NCBI GenBank assembly: GCA_018263655.1
Contig: JAANWY010000092.1
Location: 1-17,200, forward strand
Direction: 5' to 3'
Origin: Anaerolineales bacterium
GTDB lineage: Bacteria > Chloroflexota > Anaerolineae > Epilineales > JAANWY01
DNA: 17,200 bases
Part shown: piece by piece, positions 13,034 to 17,200 of the stretch
How the letters are laid out: each line of letters begins with the position of its first letter
Numbering within the stretch: the first letter of the stretch is position 1
Translations under genes and position numbers: made by a program
The notes under the pieces: generated by a model
Told to the model about the DNA's origin: nothing
Database searches by the model: none
The model's input: only the letters and a program-made list of their open reading frames with translations

Positions 13034-14842
13034 CTACTCTTTCTTGGGCCAGGTGAAGCGGAAGGTCGCACCGCGCCCCACCTCGCCGTCCGACTCGACC
13101 CAGATTCTTCCTCCCCGCCCCTCGACGATCTTCTTGACCAACGCCAGGCCGATGCCGGTGCTATCGACATCGCTATGGGAGTGAAGGGATTGGAACATCT
13201 GGAAAATACGCTCGTGGTGGCGCGGCTCGATGCCCAACCCATCGTCGCTCACAGAAAACTCCCAGACTGCGCCCGCGTCACGACATCCCACCTCCACCCT
13301 CCCCTGGGGGCCCGGGTGGTACTTGACCGCGTTCCCGATCAGGTTCTGAAAGACCTGGCTCAGCCGCAGTTCGTCGGTTTGCAGAGCCGGCATGGGTGGC
13401 ACCACCGTGACGTGGATGTGGTCCGGCGGGTTCACCGAGTCGATGACGCGCACCAGCAGCGCCCCTACGTCCACCGGTACGACCGGGGCGCGGACACGTC
13501 CGACGCGCGAGTATTCGAGCAGTCCGTCGATGAGCGCGTCCATGCGCTGCACCCGCTCGCGCAAAAGCTGCATCTGCTCACGCTGATCTTGCTCCAGTTT
13601 CCCTTCCAGGTCCTCCTCCAACCACTCCGACAGGCTGGCGATGCCGCGCAGGGGCGCTTTCAGGTCGTGCGAGACGACGTAGGCGAAGGAGGCCAGCTCC
13701 TTGTTGCTGCGCGCCAGGTCATCGTGCGCTTCCCGCAGACGGGCGACCATCGTGTTGAACGACTCGGCCAGTTGTCCCACTTCGTCCAGTTGGCTGACCG
13801 GCACAGTCGTGTCCAGGTCACCGCCGGCCACCCGACGGGTCGCTCGTTCCAGCCCGCGCAGCGGCAGCAAGAAAGCGCGCGTCAGCGGCGCAGTGACGAC
13901 TGCGCCCAGCAGGAGGAGTACCCCCATGCCGGCCAGCAGGGTGGCGCGCAGCCGTGCAACGCCGGCAAGCGTTTCCGCCTCGTCCTGCTTCACCACCACG
14001 CCCCAGCCGGTGGCTTCAATAGGTCGATACGCCGCGATCACCTGCACGCCGCGATAGTCGGGCGCGTGCGTCACGCCGGATTGGCCGGCGGTGGCATGGA
14101 TCATCGGCTTGGCTCGTTCGCCGCTGGCCGGGGCCGGCGCAATGTTGCTCAGGTTCGGATCGAAGCGCAGCGGGGCCAGGAAATGGACCTCGTCGCCCCG
14201 GCGCACGCCCAGCACGGTCTCGCCCGTCGCCCCCAGGCCGGTACGATCGCCGGTGATGGCCAGCAGTTGGTGGGCATCGAAACGAAGTATCAGGACGGCA
14301 ATGGTGTTGCCCTGGGCATCACGCAGCGGGTGAGAAACATCAAGATAGACCTTCCCCGACTCGACAACGGGGTCAGCAACGTAAGGGTTTAGTTGCCCCT
14401 CGGTGAACGCCGGCGAATCCACAAGCGGCCGGCCTTCTTGCATGGCATCCGTGGCAGCGATGACTGTTCCGGTAAGGTCCACGACCTCGGTCGATTGGTT
14501 GTACAGATAGGCGGGTTGTTCACGGCGCATCCTGGCAACCAGCGCGTCGTGGAGCACTGTCCGTTCCGGCTCGCCGGCTGCCAGCAGCGCCTCCACCTCG
14601 GCCACCAACCACGGATGTGCAAAGGATGCTGCGTCATCCAGGTAGTCGTCCAACTGAATCTTGATGGCGACCTGCCGGGCGGCGGCCAGCGCCTCCAAAT
14701 TGGCGACAGCCGATTCTTGCAGCCAGTCGCGGGTCAGTTGGAACACCGTCAGCCCCAGCGCCGCCGTAAACACCGCCAGCATGGCCAGCACCAGGACGGT
14801 GATCTGCACCGCCAGGGATCGGAGTTGAAATCGTGATCGCAT
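13034..14842 (-). CDS. Membrane sensor histidine kinase (Cache-HAMP-HisKA-HATPase)
   Basis: This 602-residue inner-membrane sensor has a first transmembrane helix at about 11-34, a large extracytoplasmic region (about 36-300) with double-Cache features (PLVDSPAFTEGQLNPYV; GATGETVLGVRRG; GWGVVVKQ) and a second helix at about 301-319. A HAMP linker (about 320-372) leads to a kinase core. The core has H392 in VSHDLKAPLRG, the H-box type common in phytochrome-related kinases, N504 in NLIGNAVKY, DDGLGI (533-538) and GIGLAL (563-568). Cache domains typically bind small molecules such as amino or carboxylic acids; the ligand here is unknown. The ATG at 14840-14842 has AAGGGGG 5 nt upstream. It is immediately followed by an Rcp1-like regulator, its likely partner, with no gap. 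Confidence 0.94.
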   Translation of the reverse strand: MRSRFQLRSLAVQITVLVLAMLAVFTAALGLTVFQLTRDWLQESAVANLEALAAARQVAIKIQLDDYLDDAASFAHPWLVAEVEALLAAGEPERTVLHDALVARMRREQPAYLYNQSTEVVDLTGTVIAATDAMQEGRPLVDSPAFTEGQLNPYVADPVVESGKVYLDVSHPLRDAQGNTIAVLILRFDAHQLLAITGDRTGLGATGETVLGVRRGDEVHFLAPLRFDPNLSNIAPAPASGERAKPMIHATAGQSGVTHAPDYRGVQVIAAYRPIEATGWGVVVKQDEAETLAGVARLRATLLAGMGVLLLLGAVVTAPLTRAFLLPLRGLERATRRVAGGDLDTTVPVSQLDEVGQLAESFNTMVARLREAHDDLARSNKELASFAYVVSHDLKAPLRGIASLSEWLEEDLEGKLEQDQREQMQLLRERVQRMDALIDGLLEYSRVGRVRAPVVPVDVGALLVRVIDSVNPPDHIHVTVVPPMPALQTDELRLSQVFQNLIGNAVKYHPGPQGRVEVGCRDAGAVWEFSVSDDGLGIEPRHHERIFQMFQSLHSHSDVDSTGIGLALVKKIVEGRGGRIWVESDGEVGRGATFRFTWPKKE

Positions 14843-14964
14843 AACGCCCCCTTTTCCGTTTGGCCCCCTCCATCTCTACAGATGACCACATCGAGCCCTA
14901 CCTTCTGAACTACAAATTGCTAATCCAAGATCTACCTGAAAAGTACTTGTTTAGCGTAGCTACC

Positions 14965-15064
14965 AGAAACCAGGTTTTTCGATGGCTGAACAACCTTTGG
15001 GCCAATAGAAGGAAGCCGGCACTTGTCAATAACTTGGTCAAATGAGCGAAAAAACCTGGTTTCT
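14965..15064. repeat. Inverted repeat in the AT-rich spacer, outer pair
   Basis: AGAAACCAGGTTTTTCG (14965-14981) and CGAAAAAACCTGGTTTCT (15047-15064) are complementary apart from one extra A. The arms are 65 bp apart. They lie in the 404-bp gap 14843-15246 between the membrane kinase and the regulator at 15247, which is clearly AT-rich (22 of 60 G+C in 15061-15120) and has no credible gene. Confidence 0.75.
15002..15029 (-). promoter_or_regulatory. Candidate promoter of the membrane kinase and Rcp1-like regulator
   Basis: On the minus strand TTGACA (15029-15024) is followed after 16 bp by TATTGG (15007-15002), an imperfect -10 box. It lies about 160 nt upstream of the kinase start, inside the inverted repeat 14965-15064. 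The -35 is exact and the -10 is weak. Confidence 0.3.
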
Positions 15065-15072
15065 ATCGTGAT

Positions 15073-15163
15073 GCTAAGGATTGAGAATCAAATAACTTCC
15101 CCAATTGAAGCTGAAAACTCGAGTAATTCAACGGCAAAATGGGTAAGTTGTTTAATCCTTAGC
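15073..15163. repeat. Inverted repeat in the AT-rich spacer, second pair
   Basis: GCTAAGGATT (15073-15082) and AATCCTTAGC (15154-15163) are exact 10-bp reverse complements 71 bp apart. They begin 9 bp after the first inverted repeat ends. The two pairs together span 200 bp of the spacer. Confidence 0.65.
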
Positions 15164-15222
15164 CCTAAACACGTACCTCTGAAGAATTATACGCGTGTGG
15201 CCAAAATCCAATATCTTTCAAA

Positions 15223-15238
15223 CAAGCTTTCTAGCTTG
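15223..15238 (-). terminator. Possible weak terminator after the response regulator
   Basis: On the minus strand CAAGCT, loop AGAA, AGCTTG is followed by TTTG and preceded by GAAAAT. It lies 9 nt after the regulator's stop codon. The stem is only 6 bp and the T-run is short, so termination would be partial. Confidence 0.4.
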
Positions 15239-15246
15239 ATTTTCGA

Positions 15247-15630
15247 TCATTCCCTGTGGACATAAGCACGGACCGCAGCCGAAAGTAGCGTAAGGAGGAA
15301 ATCGATATCCAGCGGCTTGGTCAACACCGTTTTGATTCCCTCCTCCAACCCTTCCTGGATGATGTCGTCGGCGGCATAGGCGGTCATCAAAAAGGTAAGC
15401 GGGAGCGTGCCTGTTTTCCGGATTTCCCGGTAGAGCTCCACGCCGTTCAAGTCCGGCATTCTGACATCCGTCAGCATGATGTCGACCGGCTGATCGTGTA
15501 GTATTTTCAAAGCCTCTGCCCCAGAATAGGCGGCATGGACCACATAGCCCTTGGCCGCCAGGACATCGGCCAGGGTTTTGGTCATGGACGGGTTGTCATC
15601 GACGATGAGAATGTGGGCTTGTGCGGTCAC
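15247..15630 (-). CDS. Single-domain response regulator
   Basis: This 127-residue protein is a stand-alone receiver of the CheY/Spo0F size class. It has DD at 11-12, phosphoacceptor D55 in MLTDVRMPD, T83 in LMTAYAA and K105 in LTKPLD. There is no DNA-binding or enzymatic output. The start is GTG at 15630-15628, overlapping the TGA of the upstream kinase (15629-15627) as GTGA, so translation is coupled and the kinase is its likely phosphodonor. A weak hairpin follows the stop. It could feed the receivers of the downstream GGDEF and HD-GYP proteins or act by protein contact; the sequence does not decide. Confidence 0.93.
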   Translation of the reverse strand: MTAQAHILIVDDNPSMTKTLADVLAAKGYVVHAAYSGAEALKILHDQPVDIMLTDVRMPDLNGVELYREIRKTGTLPLTFLMTAYAADDIIQEGLEEGIKTVLTKPLDIDFLLTLLSAAVRAYVHRE

Positions 15631-17200
15631 GATTTGTCCTTGTACACTGGCAAAGAAAGGGTGAAGGTGGTACCCGTTCCGTACTCACTATCAACTTCGA
15701 TCCGGCCTCTGTTCGCCTCCACCAATTTCTTGCTGATCGCCAGCCCCAGGCCGATGCCCTTGGCTTTGGTGGTGAAGAGCGGCTCGAAGATTTTGCCCAT
15801 GGTTTCGGGGGCCATGCCGGTTCCAGTATCGCGCACGCATAAGGCAACCATTGGTGTGTCAGAATTGCTGATTGACAATTCACAATTCTCAATTGTCAAT
15901 CGACCCCCCTCCGGCATGGCCTGATACGCATTGGTGACCAGGTTGGTCAGCACCTGCTTGATCTGGTTAGGGTCTACGAAAACGGGCGGCAGGTCTTCTG
16001 GAACGTCCATCTCGAGAGCCACACCCTCAGGAGCGGGATGTTGGGAGATTACGGCGTCCACTAGCTCAGAAACTTTGGCGGGAGAGCGGTCTATCGACTT
16101 GATGCGGGCGTAGTCGAGCAGGTCAGAGACGATCTTGGCAGCATTTTTCGCCTCGGCGTCGATCAGTTGCAGGTATTCTTGGGTCTTGGCGTCGGCGTCT
16201 GACATCACCATGTTCAGGTAGTAGACGGCATTAGTGATCACCCCCAAGGGGTTGCGCAGTTCGTGACCCACGCCGCCGGCCAGCTCCCCCAGCGCGGCCA
16301 GCCGTTCCTGGCGGAGGAGTTTTTCCTGGGCATCGCGCAGCTCCTGGGTGCGCTCTGCTACCATCTCTTCCAGTTGCTCGGAGTGTTCCTTCAGTGCTGC
16401 CTCTGCCCGCTTGCGCTCAGTCATGTCAATGAGTGTACTTTGCATTCCGACTACGTCACCTTGGGCATCGGTCAGTGGTCTGGAGTTGTTCAATACTGTA
16501 ATAATCCTACCATCTTTCCGCTTTAGTTGGTGTTCGTAATTGACTATCCTTTCGCCTGAGAGAAGCTGTTGGTGGGTTGGTAACATAGCGGCCGAGTCCG
16601 CATCTACATCGGGAATACTCATGCTAAGGAGTTCCTCCCTGGAGTAGCCCAGCAGATTGAGACCCGCCTGGTTCGAGTCGATGAAGTTCTTCTCCGCATC
16701 AACCACATAGATCGCGGCAACAGATTCGTTGAATAGCCCTCGATATTTCTCCTCGCTCTGGCGCAGCTTTTCCTCTGCCTCCAGGGTGTAGAGGCCCAGC
16801 GCCAGGTCGTTGGCCAGCTCGGACAACAGTTGCGTTTCATCTTCGGCGAAGGCCCATGGCCGCTCGGTGTAGACCACCAGCGCTCCGTAGCACCCCTGGC
16901 GGTGGAGCAGGGGCACGGCCAGCGCCCCTGCATGGGGCGCCGTGGCCCGGTAGGAGCAGGTCGCACAGGGATGGGACTCGCCCACGTCTTCGACCAGGTA
17001 GGGCCGGCGCTCGGCCAGCGCAGTTCGGGCACAGTGCAACGGCGGGCCAGGTTCATCCAGCGAGACGTCTACCGGCTCGACATCCGCCGCGATGCCGGCG
17101 CCGGCCACCTGGCGGAGGCGCTGGCCGGCCTCATCCAGCAGCCCGATCCACAGGCCGGCGTAGCCACGGGTGCGCTGCAGAATCTGGACGGCCTCTTGCA
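15627..17200 (-). CDS. GAF-PAS histidine kinase, N-terminus outside the window
   Basis: The frame is open to the window edge, giving 523 visible residues with the start missing. Visible domains are: a GAF domain cut at its N-terminus (to about residue 140, including HPCATCSYRA and the FAEDETQLLSELANDLALG end); a PAS domain (about 148-262, ending DMTERKRAE); a coiled coil; and the kinase core with phosphoacceptor His (codon 16263-16265) in GGVGHELRNPLG, N-box NLVTNAYQAMPEGG, G1 DTGTGM and G2 GIGLGLA. No membrane segment is visible in this part. The core from the coiled coil onward is strikingly similar, in DNA and protein, to the REC-GAF kinase at 10536-12365, which points to a fairly recent duplication or gene conversion. 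It is followed by a 4-bp overlap with its response regulator. The GTG at 17108 is internal to the GAF domain and is not a start. Confidence 0.92.
   Translation of the reverse strand, partial: QEAVQILQRTRGYAGLWIGLLDEAGQRLRQVAGAGIAADVEPVDVSLDEPGPPLHCARTALAERRPYLVEDVGESHPCATCSYRATAPHAGALAVPLLHRQGCYGALVVYTERPWAFAEDETQLLSELANDLALGLYTLEAEEKLRQSEEKYRGLFNESVAAIYVVDAEKNFIDSNQAGLNLLGYSREELLSMSIPDVDADSAAMLPTHQQLLSGERIVNYEHQLKRKDGRIITVLNNSRPLTDAQGDVVGMQSTLIDMTERKRAEAALKEHSEQLEEMVAERTQELRDAQEKLLRQERLAALGELAGGVGHELRNPLGVITNAVYYLNMVMSDADAKTQEYLQLIDAEAKNAAKIVSDLLDYARIKSIDRSPAKVSELVDAVISQHPAPEGVALEMDVPEDLPPVFVDPNQIKQVLTNLVTNAYQAMPEGGRLTIENCELSISNSDTPMVALCVRDTGTGMAPETMGKIFEPLFTTKAKGIGLGLAISKKLVEANRGRIEVDSEYGTGTTFTLSLPVYKDKS
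15870..15898. repeat. Palindromic AT-rich segment inside a kinase ATP-binding domain, copy 2
   Basis: The 29 bp are identical to 10788-10816 and continue for two more bases as a perfect palindrome: ATTGACAATT (15871-15880) against AATTGTCAAT (15891-15900). They are in frame and encode the ENCELSI stretch before the G1-box. Confidence 0.7.

Noticed and set aside
12878..14392. Long plus-strand ORF (504 codons) opposite the membrane kinase
   Set aside because: It is a mirror frame of GC-rich coding DNA, with no domain and no ribosome site.
14860..15265. Two plus-strand ORFs (61 and 80 codons) in the AT-rich spacer
   Set aside because: Both need TTG starts without ribosome sites, resemble no family I know, and one runs into the regulator gene.

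Overview
The window is a moderately GC-rich bacterial segment in which every convincing gene lies on the minus strand. Nothing in the sequence proves the taxon. Three things look most like Chloroflexota (Anaerolineae/Caldilineae-type genomes): a compact ilvB-ilvN-ilvC order, very large REC/PAS/GAF signalling proteins, and spacers filled with 7-8 bp simple repeats arranged as inverted arms. This is an inference, held at roughly 60%.

Region 1 (about 1-4184) is a branched-chain amino acid operon, read right to left: a near-consensus sigma70 promoter (4156-4184), a 29-residue leader peptide very rich in Leu/Ile/Val, a complete mutually exclusive antiterminator/terminator pair, then ilvB, ilvN and ilvC. 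The long leader (about 550 nt) also carries REP-like palindromes, a stem-loop and a G-quadruplex-type G-run on the mRNA-sense strand. Each spacer in the operon holds a different short tandem repeat: four 13-bp units between ilvB and ilvN, inverted arrays of 8-bp units between ilvN and ilvC, and a G-rich 8-bp-type repeat after ilvC.

Region 2 (4185-4623) has no gene I can support. It holds three separate inverted repeats, one of them an 18-bp perfect palindrome enclosing a second 9-bp hairpin.

Region 3 (4624-17200) is a run of signalling genes. In transcription order they are: a GAF-PAS histidine kinase cut by the window edge; a single-domain response regulator overlapping it by 4 bp; an AT-rich spacer with two inverted repeats; a membrane Cache-HAMP histidine kinase; an Rcp1-like response regulator starting directly at its stop codon; a REC-GAF-histidine kinase; a REC-PAS-GGDEF diguanylate cyclase with an intact I-site; and a 1484-residue REC-PAS-six-GAF-HD-GYP protein. 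The set reads as a phosphorelay with several sensor inputs that ends in a c-di-GMP synthase and a c-di-GMP hydrolase, both under receiver-domain control. The wiring is inferred from order and domains only.

The strongest unexpected signals are the complete ilv transcription attenuator, the recurring inverted simple-repeat arrays, and an identical 29-bp palindromic segment inside the ATP-binding domain of two otherwise diverged kinases.
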